Assembly: GCF_004210375.1 (NCBI RefSeq)
Contig: NW_027467782.1
Coordinates: 22,485,276 to 22,549,275 of the forward strand
Length of the DNA: 64,000 bases
From: Tachypleus tridentatus
Taxonomy: Eukaryota > Arthropoda > Merostomata > Xiphosura > Limulidae
Direction of reading: 5' to 3'
Position numbers and translations under genes: made by a program. The notes under the pieces were generated by a model. It saw only the letters and a list, made by a program, of their open reading frames with translations, was not told the origin of the DNA and made no database searches. This document shows positions 30,573 through 41,010 of the stretch, one piece after another. Every line of letters begins with the position of its first letter. The stretch's first letter is position 1.

Positions 30573-33191
30573 CAGGGCTTCCCAACCGGTGGGTCGCGAA
30601 CCCCAAGGGGGTTCGCGAAGCTTTGGCAGGGGAGTCGCGTAGCCTTGTTAGAAGTAGCTTGGGATAACATTAATTTTATTTCATCAATAACATTTTCATG
30701 CTCTTACATTTTTTTTGTTTCGGTGCAAAGCAAAACGTATGCTACATTAGTTCAATGTCATAAGGTGATATTATGGGTGTATGTATGCGTGCCTGTGAGT
30801 GAATGTGTATGTGTCTGCAACTGTATGTATGTGTGTACTAGTGAGTAGCGAGTATGTGAGTGTACGCGCATGTACGTATGCTTGTGTGTCTGTTTAGCTG
30901 TGATTAAGTGTGTGTGTACTCGCTGTCGACACGTGAGTCACATGTCCGTTGCTGATTGGTGGATGACGAATCGCGCGACTGGCCACGCTCCCTTCCCTCC
31001 CAATACTTACCCCATCACTACTCTACCTCCACCCCCCACAAGTAGTCAGTGTAAGATCTACAGTTGCCAAAGCGTTCATTATTCAACACTTTTATTTTAT
31101 TTTAACAAGGAGATAAGTAAGCAGTAGATGTGAGTTGTGTCCATGGCTAAACGGCGCAGATACTCAGAATGCTACCTCAACATTGGCTTCACCACTGTGC
31201 TCGCCAACGACGGCATCGAGAAACCACAGTGTGTTTTGTGCCATGCTGTCCTGAGTGAAGAGTCAATGAAACCATCAAAACTCAAGCGTCATCTCGAGAT
31301 GAAACATCCAGAACACGCAAAGAAAGGTTTGGATTTCTTCAAACGGCGTGAACGGTGTCTTAAAAGCCAAAGAATCGATAGAAGTGGGTCGTTTCAGCAG
31401 CAGAGTGCAGCCGTAGTGGAAGCTTCATATAAGCTTGCATTCGAAATTGCTAAACAAAAAAAGCCTCACACGATTGGAGAAACACTTCTTAAACCCTGCA
31501 TGATGAAAGCAGTAAATATTATTCTTGGAGAAGCCAGTGCAAAGAAGATGCAGCAAGTATCTCTGTCAAATAATACTATACAGAGGCGCATTTCTAAAAT
31601 GTCTATGGATGTGAAGGAACAGGTTTTGACTGAAATCAAGGGTTCCTCTTTGTTCTATTTTCAGCTCAACGAGTCAACAGATGTAAGTTCATGTTCTCAG
31701 TTGCTTGTCTTCGTGAGATACATTAATTCAGGTGACATCAAAGACGAATTCTTATTCTGCAGTGCACTTGAAACAACAACAAAAGCTGATGATGTCATGG
31801 AAAAGTTTCAACTTTTTTTTCAAGACGAAGATCTTCAATAGGAAAATGTGTGTGGGGTTTGTACGGATGGGGCACCGGCTATGCTGGGATCGAAATCAGG
31901 ATTCCAGTCTAGAGTGAAGAAGCTAGCACCTCAAGCAAAGGGCATCCACTGCATGATTCACCGATATGCTCTCGCCATTAAGACTCTCCCTGCCTCTCTG
32001 CAGGAAGTGCTTGAATCTGTAATCAAAATTGTAAATTATGTGAAGACTCAAGCACTCAACACTCGCCTATTCAAAGAACTATGCAAAGACATGAATGCTG
32101 ACCACGAAGTCCTTCTCTTCTACACAGCAGTACATTGGTTGTCGAAAGGAAACGTTATTAATCGTGTCTTTGAAATGAAAGATGAAATAAAGCTATTCCT
32201 GGAGACTCAAGAAAGGAAAGATCTTGTAGCTCACTTCGAAGATGAAGCATGGAACAAAAGGGTTGCGTAACTAGCCGACATTTTTGACCAGGTGAGCAAG
32301 CTCAATTTGAAGCTTCAAGGAAGGGAAACACATGTTCTCCTTTTTCAAGATAGTCTTCAGGCCTTTGTTTCCAAACTGTAGAACTTGTGTCGGAAAACCA
32401 ATCTTGGAAATATTGCTATGTTTGAAAAACTTTGTGGAGTGACGGATGAGTCTCAGATCCAACTGGATCAGTTCCTCAAGGATGAGATAACCGAACATCT
32501 TCAGTCTCTAGAAAAGGAAGTCGAGCGTTACTTCCCTGAGCTATCACAGGAACAGGAGGCCCTGGTAAGGAACCCACTTTGTACTGAACTTGATGTATCC
32601 AGCATCCCAGATGATATCCAAGATAAATTTCTGAATCTAAAGAACGACTCTTCAGCTCGTGATCTCTTCAAGGTGAAATCCGTGACTCAGTTCTGGTGCG
32701 CTATGTATCAGTCATACTCCAAAGTCAGCATGATAGTTTTACGTGTCCTTGTTCCATTTGCTTCTACCTACTTGTGTGAGACAGGATTTTCCACTCTTGT
32801 CAATATAAAAACAAACAATAGGAACAGATTGGATGTTGGAGATGACATGAGACTGGCTCTAAGAAACGCTCGGCCACAAATTTCAAAGCTTGCTGCTGAA
32901 ATGCAACATCAGGCATCTCACTAGCTGGGTTGGATAGCTGTTCAAACCTATGTTAATATTATTTTAAGAAATATATGTTCTTTTTGTGAATTCAGGTTGG
33001 ACCAATGAGATTTAATTTGCTAATAAATAATTACAGAATTTTAAAATATTTTTTTAGATGTTTCTTTCCCTCTCCTTCACAGAAAATAAAAGAAAAATTA
33101 AGCTGCTGATAGTAAGCCCTAAGTAGGGGGTCACATGGGTTTCAAACTTTTAGGTAAGAGGTCGCGAGTGCCAAAAGGTTGGGAATCCCTG
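30573..33191 (+). mobile_element. hAT transposon with intact ends (ZBED5-like), 2619 bp
   Basis: The left terminus is 'cagggcttcccaaccggtgg' and the right ends 'aaaggttgggaatccctg'. These form imperfect TIRs of about 15 bp, with further sub-terminal similarity ('gggtcgcgaa' and 'gaggtcgcgag'). An 8 bp duplication flanks it. It carries one transposase-like frame and a TG-rich, CpG-containing leader (30770-31000). It split an older env-like relic. Confidence 0.96.
31143..32924 (+). pseudogene. hAT transposase, ZBED5-like: full-length frame with three stops
   Basis: A single reading frame of 593 codons runs from the ATG at 31143 to the TAG at 32922, with no frameshift and only three internal stops (31839, 32268 and 32379). 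Domains in order: BED-type finger ('PQCVLCHAVLSEESMKPSK' to 'LKRHLEMKHPEH', residues about 20-62). Next is the catalytic core with 'FYFQLNESTDVSS', where relatives have LDEST, so the first acidic residue is Asn here. Then come 'GVCTDGAPAMLGSKSGFQ', 'IHCMIHRYALA' and 'AVHWLSKGNV', and the hATC dimerisation block near the end ('CETGFSTLVNIKTNNRNRL'). The stops look like single-base changes from Trp, Tyr and Trp or Gln codons. Host ZBED5-type genes derive from such elements, but the TIRs and TSD show this is a transposon copy. Confidence 0.93.
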
Positions 33192-33199
33192 CTCTATAT
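33192..33199 (+). repeat. hAT target site duplication, right
   Basis: Exact copy of 'ctctatat' from 30565-30572. Confidence 0.97.
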
Positions 33200-33450
33200 A
33201 GATACGCTTTTAATTTCCTGTTCATGTAATTCAAGTGTCTGGTTTAATGAATTCATTATAGTCATCTGTTCACCTATTAAATGAATCATTTCTCTGGATA
33301 CTTGTCTTTGATGTCATACTTTCTTGTTTAATTCACGTAAATCATCTGTGGTTGCAGTTCCTAACAAAACTTTCAGGACATTTCCACCTGCCTCACGTTT
33401 CTGTTGAGTCAGATCTGAAATCTAAACGCTATCTTTAATATCCTTTAATC
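33200..33450 (-). pseudogene. envelope-like protein remnant, fusion-peptide side
   Basis: The minus strand encodes a basic dipeptide followed by a Gly/Ala/Leu-rich stretch and a 'TTDDLREL' heptad-like segment. This is the arrangement seen after the cleavage site of env-like fusion proteins. Stops interrupt it. The hAT at 30573-33191 separates it from 29900-30564. No pol domain lies between it and the gag-like region. Confidence 0.5.
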
Positions 33451-33559
33451 CTAATAACAAATCTTCTATCTCAACAAGATATCGTCTAACTAAAATCTTA
33501 TACTTCTGAATTAATCCTTCCTGTAAAATCCTCACTAAACGTAAAATACAACACGCAAA

Positions 33560-34230
33560 ACAACTTACAGGCTCATTTTTATTTTGTTTTATAAAACAAT
33601 TTTTTGTTATGTGGCCAACCTTACCCCATTTAAAACACTACAAGTCCTCGCACTTATTTTGTCCGTCTCGCCAGTTTACTGTTTCATTTGTACTCTTACT
33701 TATCATACTTATTACAGACTGCTTGTGCCTGTATATCTGTTGCTCTCTTGTTTCCTTGATTAATCTAATAAGGTTGCTCGTGGGGTATTGGATTCATTAA
33801 CATCATTCAGAGTTCTATCGCTAAGCGACCTTCGCTCATACTCAGACTTTAGTGTATCTTGGATCATCCTCTAATCTAAGTTCTACGTAATCTATTACCT
33901 TGCTCTTGTAGCTTATGTCCAAACACTCGAACAGACTCGCCTTTTTCTTGATTCATATTTCGTAATTGTACCATGATTGTGCTTGGCCTTTCTCGTTTAC
34001 CATATTCTTCTGTCAGCATACGTGTTACAAACTGAAAATCTACAGTTTCACGCAATGCCTCAATTAAACGTTTTGCTTTTCCTGCTGTTCTTAGTCTCAA
34101 AATGTCTGATTTCTGTGCGTCCGTCCAACCAGATATTCTAACAACTTCATTTAATACATCTACAAAACTTTCGACATCCTCGTCGAGCTTACAGTGAAAA
34201 AAAGATATCGTGCACGTTAAGTGTGTAGTG
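33560..34230 (-). pseudogene. gag-like retroelement protein remnant
   Basis: The open piece 34100-33876 and flanking frames carry a helical retro-gag-type segment ('WTDAQKSDILRLRTAGKAK', 'VTRMLTEEYGKRERP', 'ESVRVFGHKLQEQ'). About 230 nt further on is a zinc-knuckle remnant 'CFKWGKVGHITKNC', in which the second Cys has become Trp. Stops and frame changes occur between these. Together with the env-like pieces it forms a retroelement relic from which pol has been lost. Confidence 0.65.
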
Positions 34231-34560
34231 CCTTACGAACCTACTTGAGTGAGTGGATCTGACACAGCTTCCACATTATCATCATCCCTTCTGGTAGTAG
34301 TAGTGTCTAGTGCCTTACGAACCTGCTTGAGTGGGTGGATCTGACACAGCTTCCACATTATCATCATCCCTTCTGGTAGTAGTAGTGTCTAGTGCCTCCT
34401 GCTTGAGTGGGTGAATCTGACACAGCTTCCACATTATCATCAGCCCCTCAGGTAAGAGTAGTGTCTAGTGCCTCATGAACCTACTTGAGTGGGTGTATCT
34501 GGTACAGCTTCTACATTATCATCAGCCCTTCTGGTAGTAGTGGTGTCTATGCCAGCAGTA
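34230..34560 (-). repeat. 95-105 bp tandem repeats at the gag-like 5' end
   Basis: Four units contain 'cagcttccacattatcatca' and 'ggtagtagtagtgtct'. Read on the minus strand, the unit encodes a recurring Thr/Arg/Asp-rich peptide ('TTTRRADDNVEAV'). The array therefore expanded within the N-terminal coding part of the gag-like relic. Confidence 0.8.
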
Positions 34561-34837
34561 GCCATAGTTACTTATTTAATTTTATTTTCTACTTACCCCA
34601 CTTAAAGAACCTTAAACTAACTTCTCTACCTCGACTTCTTTCTTTATTTTACCCAACCTGTTGTTATTTACTCCAAAATTATCCTCCAAGACTTCACCAA
34701 TCACGTAACGGTGAGGAGGCAGGCCAGTGTTTGAATTAGCTTAGCTGTTGGAACTTCGACTGATAGTACATGTTGTTACACGACTTATTTATTTTTAAGT
34801 GAGGATGTAGTGGGTGAGTGGAGCACACAGATACTAA

Positions 34838-34940
34838 CTCGAGACTAACTGCCCTCCTCTAGTCTTACACTGCTAAATTAGGCACGGGTAGCGCACATAG
34901 CCCACCTTTAGCTTTGCGTGAAATTCAAACCAAACCACGT
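34838..34940 (+). repeat. SINE, main family, 3' fragment
   Basis: 'agtcttacactgctaaatta', 'gcgcacatagccc' and 'gcgtgaaattcaaa' identify the 3' third of the family. Confidence 0.8.
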
Positions 34941-36269
34941 CGATAGAACAGCAGAATTAGTTGTCATAAAATGGTTAATAAAGAGAAATTATTGTTAATC
35001 AAGAGCTTGAAACCATTGATGTTGAATATAAGTACAGTTGGGATTTCAAAGGTATTAAAGATATACCGCTGATGTATTTTCAAGGTAGTTGATGGGGGGA
35101 ATAATCTTCCAAAACTGATATTTCTCAAATACAGTTGACGAACTAACCGATAGATTGGACCAGATATTTGTTTTTAGTATTTTAAACGATTTATCTACTG
35201 AGTAATTAAGAAAGATAAATTAATAGCGGAAACACTAAATATTTTAAAATCCTGTATGGATATAGGTTGACGTACCATAGCGAGTAGAAGACAACTAAAA
35301 TATAATTTATAGATACATAACATTGAGTAAGAAACTGTCCAATGACTTTGTACTTAGTTATCGAATATCCAGTAAGTTATCTCAGTAAGCAAACCACTTG
35401 ACCATTGTACAAGGTATCCAGGGTTCAATACCAACCTTACTAGTAAGTGATGTAGGGGTGAAGTTTGTAGAGCACTTGCATAATGTACGACAGATAATAT
35501 GACATAAAAATGAAATTACCACACCAAGAAGCTTTATTCCAATTAGAGGACAAGACTTTATTTTAGTAACACACATACTAAAACATATAAAATCATAAAT
35601 TCATTTGAAAAATGAAACTTGAATAAAATTCTGTTCTTCTTCAGACAGAACAGTGTAAAAATAATACATATAGTGTCTTCTTCACAGAGAATTATTGAAT
35701 AATCAAGTATGTGTTGATAAACCAGGGAGCTACGGACGAAAAGAAAAGACAGAAATACATCACTTCTAATTGTACTACAGTTGGTCAGCTACAGAAATGA
35801 TACACGTAAAGCAATGTTTCTAATATTGTATTTTTATATTGCACTGATTTCTGAGTTGAGTGGCAATGAAGATATGGTGAATAATGGGAGATTTTTAATT
35901 TTATATTATTGGACTAAGTGAGAAATAGAAACCAGTATAAATAAAGAGAGCCAGCAAAATCATAATAAACAAATTTTATCATGAACCACAGCAGTGTTTC
36001 ATAAAATGGATCACAACAAAACCGTATAGAATGTGACGACGAAAAACACCTTAAATAGTAAATATTCAATTCAGTTCAAACACTTTAAACCCTTTGTTGT
36101 TTATTACTAAGACTATACCTACATAAAAAGTTGTAAAAAAGAAAAGCAGTACAAAACGACCCATTTAAAAATGTTATATATAAGGTGAAAGAAGAATTAT
36201 CAGCCCATAACAGATAAATATATTTATATGTAACATGTAGATATTAAATGCTTTCTACATTATACACTT
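34941..36269. other. no gene recognised
   Basis: AT-rich DNA with no repeats or exons that I could support. Confidence 0.4.
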
Positions 36270-36395
36270 GGTCACCTCTAGTGGCACAGTGGTACATCTA
36301 TGAATTTATAACGCTAGACACCGAGTTTCGATACCCATGGTCCCCATGTAATTTTGTGTTTAATTCCAAACAGTCGGTGTTTTTAAGAAGCCAGC
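36270..36395 (+). repeat. tRNA-related SINE, third family, diverged
   Basis: 'tagtggcacagtggtac', 'ataacgctagacaccgagtt' and 'tcgatacccatggt' form a tRNA-like A/B-box head, followed by 'gtgtttaattccaaac'. Confidence 0.5.
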
Positions 36396-37309
36396 CCCTA
36401 TATTATACATGAAGAGAAGTAGTAAATAAATCAATACACATGATATCAACTTTTATTACACACATCGTAGAATAATTACTTTAAAAGACAAGAAGAAATA
36501 TTTATTGTGACATTTTAGTCTCATGTTTTATTTGAAAGACTGCTATTGTACTTATAAAATGTTATACTCACGTAGTGGAGGTTGTGTCTTGTATATAGTT
36601 TTCCTTTACTATACATACATAATGTCGTTACACGGCAGCTATTAATGTTCACTATATTCTCAAACAAATCTCCATCTGCAGTTTAACATTTTATATTTCA
36701 AACAAATGCGATCAAATAGTCAATAGTGCAGTAAATAATCACGAACAGTATCAACTAGGTATTAGTTATGTTTATTATCATTACAATGTATAAAGTTTGC
36801 TACCTTACCCAATAATCCTTTGCCCATAATCCAGTATACAAAATAAGATAAATAAAAACTGATAATTTACAAATCTGCAAATAGATGCCATAAAAGGATT
36901 AGGAAACAAAGTTCATTTTGAACACACCAAATATAATTAAAGGTAAAAGCATGGAACCAAAATAAGGGTTTCTAGTTTCAGTAAATAATGTTTACAGCAT
37001 CTCCAATCCGGTTTCCTTGTTTTGTTTACAATCTATATTTGCATATTTTTAAATTCCCATTTTCATATTTATTTTGTCTTAACAAGTACAGCAAGAAATA
37101 TAGTTTATTTGTCACAAAAGACAGTAGTTTTTACTGGAGAGTTCTGTTTGAAGTTCTTGTGAAGATCACCAGTAAGATTGGTTATATTGAGATACTCTTT
37201 AGACTCAGTTTGTTACTATTGTGTTCCAGACAGTAAATATCACGTTGTTCAGTCACCTTGATAATGTAAAACTTGTCCAAAGTGACTATCAGTACCAATA
37301 TGTTTATTT
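36396..37309. other. no gene recognised
   Basis: AT-rich spacer. A plus-strand 82-codon frame at 36988-37236 is Phe/Leu/Ser-rich and has no recognisable motif or splice context. Confidence 0.35.
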
Positions 37310-37415
37310 ATTTGTGGATGTTCAGCCGTCCCTAATTTTGAAGTTAATACACTACAAATGAGGCAGCTTGTCAACATCATCCTCTGGTAACTCTTGGACT
37401 ACTCTTTACCATGGA
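37310..37415 (-). repeat. SINE, main family, very diverged fragment
   Basis: 'agccgtccctaatttt', 'actcttggactactctttac' and neighbouring pieces match the minus orientation of the family with gaps. Confidence 0.5.
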
Positions 37416-38004
37416 ATATAAAGATAAAAAGTCATAATATAATGCTTAGGGACAACAAGGGACTTGTGCAAAGCACCAAATAAATATAAATTAAACTCTA
37501 CTTAAAAAGTAGCTTTTGTAAGATAAATTTTAATTTTAAAGATAAACATATGTATATATACACTTTTTGTAAATGTAACCAAGGAAACCGGAACTAGATC
37601 GTTTTTGTTCATTTCAGTCAGAATTAATTATATTAATTACCAGTAATAATGTTAACGTAATAGATAAAAATCAAGATTGAGATGAACAAAGTGAATTATA
37701 AAGAAAACCAGCAACTCTGAGTGATGAAATAACCATTGTAAGTACTTGAGGAAGACAGAAAAAACAAAGAGATTTTTTTCTAGACTGACTCAAGTTAACC
37801 GCTATTAAAGAGTTTGAATATTGACCTTGTAACTGGTATAGTAGAGGACGTTGTTTGACTGACATTAGAAAGTGAACAACCGTCAGACAATTATCTTTTC
37901 ACGAATCACTGAAAAAAACCTAACGGAAATGCAGTTTCCTCCATGGGAAGAAGTCAAAACATCAGAGAAATGCCCTGCAAGAATGTTCTTTTGAAACGTG
38001 AATA
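37416..38004. other. no gene recognised
   Basis: AT-rich spacer with no supported feature, ending at the SINE that heads duplication copy A. Confidence 0.4.
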
Positions 38005-38007
38005 TGT

Positions 38008-38285
38008 CCAGCATGGCCAGGTGGCTGGGGCGGGCGACTTGTAATCTGAGGGTTGCGGGTTCGAGTCTCCGTCGAACCAAACATGGTTGTCCTTTCAGCC
38101 GTGGGAGCGTTATAATGTGATGGTCAATCCCACTATTTGTTGGTAAAAGAGTAGCCCAAGAGTTGGCGGTAGATGGTGATGACCAGCTGCCTTCCCTCTA
38201 GTTTTACACTGCTTAATTAGGGACAGCTACGCAGATAGCCCTCATGTAGCTTTGCGCGAAATTCAAAACAAACCAAACCACGTCA
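38008..38285 (+). repeat. SINE, main family, full length, heading duplication copy A
   Basis: The head is 'agcatggccaggtggctggg' with B-box 'gggttcgagtctcc'. The tail 'caaaacaaaccaaacc' marks the end. Confidence 0.92.
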
Positions 38286-38514
38286 ATTTAACTGTAACAC
38301 GCACTATGCTTGCAACTGTATTTTTCCATATTCAGATATAAAGAAACGAAAGAACAACTTCAACAATGTTTTATCATTTAAAGCGTTAAACGAAAACAAC
38401 AACTAATTGACATAATTTTTATTTAAGAGAAAAAATTATTTCACTTTCCCTTACTGGCTTCACACACTACTGGGAACTATAGAATAACTTCAGGCTCTTT
38501 GCATGAGAGCGTAT

Positions 38515-38592
38515 GTGCGTGTTTTCTTACAGCAAAGCCACATCGGGCTATCTGCTGAGCCCACCGAGAGGAATCGAGCCCCTGATTGCATG
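38515..38592 (-). repeat. tRNA-related SINE, second family, fragment
   Basis: 'catcgggctatctgctgagc' and 'accgagaggaatcgagcccc'. Duplicated at 41252-41330. Confidence 0.7.
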
Positions 38593-39639
38593 AGGGAAAT
38601 TTACATATTTTCAATGTACAATATTGTTGTACATTATTGGTTCATATAGATTTGAGTTATAGAAAACATGTGAAACACTGAGCGACATATTCTAATTTAT
38701 TGTGGTTTCAAAGAAAAATCTTATGTTTGGTTAAGTAATAAAACTGAATCGTGTTCTGTTAGGAACTTGTTATCATTCATGTGGAAGTGCTGTTACAGCT
38801 AAAATATTCTTATTTAACAGACGATATTCCAATTTATGGTTGTTTAGAACCAAATTCTAATTGGTTAACGTTGACAATGTTTTAATATCTTAATAAAACA
38901 TATTTAGCATTCTTTCAAATTGTATATGAAAAATGTCTGTAAAATTATTTAACAAATATTGTGTAAAACCTAATCATATGCCACATAAGACAAAGAAACT
39001 TCCTTCTGTCAAGAACAAACAAACAAAAAACATGAAAAAGGTCAAAATGATTTGTGGAGGAAACTGGAAGAGATGTTTTATTTTACAATATTTCATTTAA
39101 AGGTGAGGACAGAAGTTTAGTTAAAATAATTTATTTGCTATTCATTAAATTTGAATGTTATTTAAGCAAAATAAATGGCTTTTTATGGTTTTGCAAAAGG
39201 GATTTATTTGCACGTAACATTTGAAATTAAAATATATTAATAAGTTTTACTTTTCGCAAAATTGTAAAAATTATATTTAAAAGTTTGAAATAACGACAAC
39301 TCTCTTAAACATGGACTTCAGTTTAAAATAAAATGCATTAGTAGGTATTTAATTCGTTGTTTTAGGCCAATCTATCTTTTCTATTGCTAGAGGTCTTGTA
39401 CTTTCCCAAAATGTTTTCTTCAATTGTAAAATAAAACTTTATTTAGTACTTGTAGAAGAAAGTTCGTTAATTCTAAACTAGTTTTGTAGATACATATAAA
39501 ATAATATTACACTGTCTTCACAAAGGTATAGCACATAAGTGGAGAAAGAAAAGGCTGATTATTTTATTCCTATAAGTGAACACTACACTCTTTGTTCCTC
39601 GGTGGTTTAACTAAAGTTTACGGACCTACATTATCAAAT

Positions 39640-39712
39640 TACACTGCTAAATTAGGGGCGGCTAGTGCAGATAGCCCTCATGTAACTTTGCGCGAAATTC
39701 AAAACAAACAAT
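39640..39712 (+). repeat. SINE, main family, 3' fragment
   Basis: 'acactgctaaattaggggcg' to 'gcgcgaaattcaaaacaaac'. Duplicated at 42377-42449. Confidence 0.8.
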
Positions 39713-40740
39713 TACAGTGAAATATATCGAAACAGTTTAACTGTTTATTCGCTAACTGAGAAAGTTGTTAATACATATAGAGAACTCGATGAAACAAACA
39801 TCGGAATTCCTCAGGATATCGTCTGCGGTTTGTGATTTGGTTTTATTTATCTCTTCCGTTTTTGTTTCTCTTTTATATTTGGTTGGATTTATACAAAGTT
39901 TCGTCTAAAGTATGATGTTATAGTTTGCGTTTAGTGGTGTGAGTCCGTAGATATACCGCTGGGGTATCACTGACTGGTTAATACATCAGAAACCTTTTGA
40001 CGTATTAACTATATTGCTAGTGTTTGACGAGAGGCCTCTTCAACGCCTGAAATGACATATGTAATGTGCCTAACATATAACATATTCTCCTTTGCTTTCA
40101 ATTATGCGTTCTTATAATTACCACAACATGAAAAGTATCTAAATGTTAATATACTAACTGGAAATAACCAGTCTCAGGATATAAGAAATTCTATGAACTG
40201 ACTTCCCAGTTTTGTTAAACTGAAATAAGTTTTCCATAATTTAAAATTTATTATTTTAACTTGCTATTTTTATTTTTCATATAAAAGTTTGTTCTACTGT
40301 TACAATGTCCACTACTATACAAACACCGATGTCTAGAGATAAACGTTGTCAAACGTTGTGTGTGTGTTTATTATATATTAGTCCCAAGAAAACATTATTT
40401 TGGTTTCACAAAAACTAACGTTTTGCACAACTATTATAAGTATCTGCTATTTTTAAAACAAAATTTATAAGCTATTAAACTTTCTGTATAAAGTCTCATA
40501 TTTTTATAAATATTTTAATTCCATTACACGTCTACTATGTCATGTTTTCAGTTTTGAGGTACCGTGGTATCTGTTCCAATAAAGATGATTCAGTATGTGA
40601 AAACGTTAAAATACCCTGTAGTAACATAAAATTAATTACTAAACCAATCTCGGTTCTCGACTGCCTGTGATTTTTGTGATTGGTTGGTAGCAATAAGGTT
40701 ATACAAACAATGTATTTTATTGGCTGATTCACTGTGATGG

Positions 40741-41010
40741 CCCGGCATGGCCAAGCGTGTTAAGGCGTGCGACTCGTAATCTGAGGGTCGCGGGTTCACA
40801 TCCCGGTCGCGCCAAACATGCTCGCCCTCCCAGCCGTGGGGGCGTTATAATGTGACGATCAATCCCACTATTCGTTGGTAAAAGAGTAGCCCAAGAGTTT
40901 GCGGTAGATGGTGATGACCAGCTGCCTTCCCTCTAGTTTTACACTGCTTAATTAGGGACAGCTACGCAGATAGCCCTCATGTAGCTTTGCGCGAAATTCA
41001 AAACAAACCA
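40741..41010 (+). repeat. SINE, main family, full length, heading duplication copy B
   Basis: The head is 'cccggcatggccaagcgtgt' with B-box 'cgggttcacatcc'. The 5' half matches the family consensus better than it matches copy A. The 3' half is identical to copy A. Confidence 0.92.

Larger units (their letters stand above)
38005..40737. repeat. tandem duplication of 2.74 kb, copy A
   Basis: It aligns base for base with 40741-43490 and begins with a SINE in both copies. From about 38166 to 40290 the copies look almost identical, apart from small indels and a patch of differences near 39950-40015. The SINE head (first 140 bp) and the last 430 bp are clearly more diverged. It contains SINE pieces at 38008-38285, 38515-38592 and 39640-39712, but no gene. 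Confidence 0.93.

Noticed and set aside
30645-31127. Two Cys/Val-rich open frames
   Set aside because: They fall in the TG-rich leader of the hAT element, before its transposase ATG.
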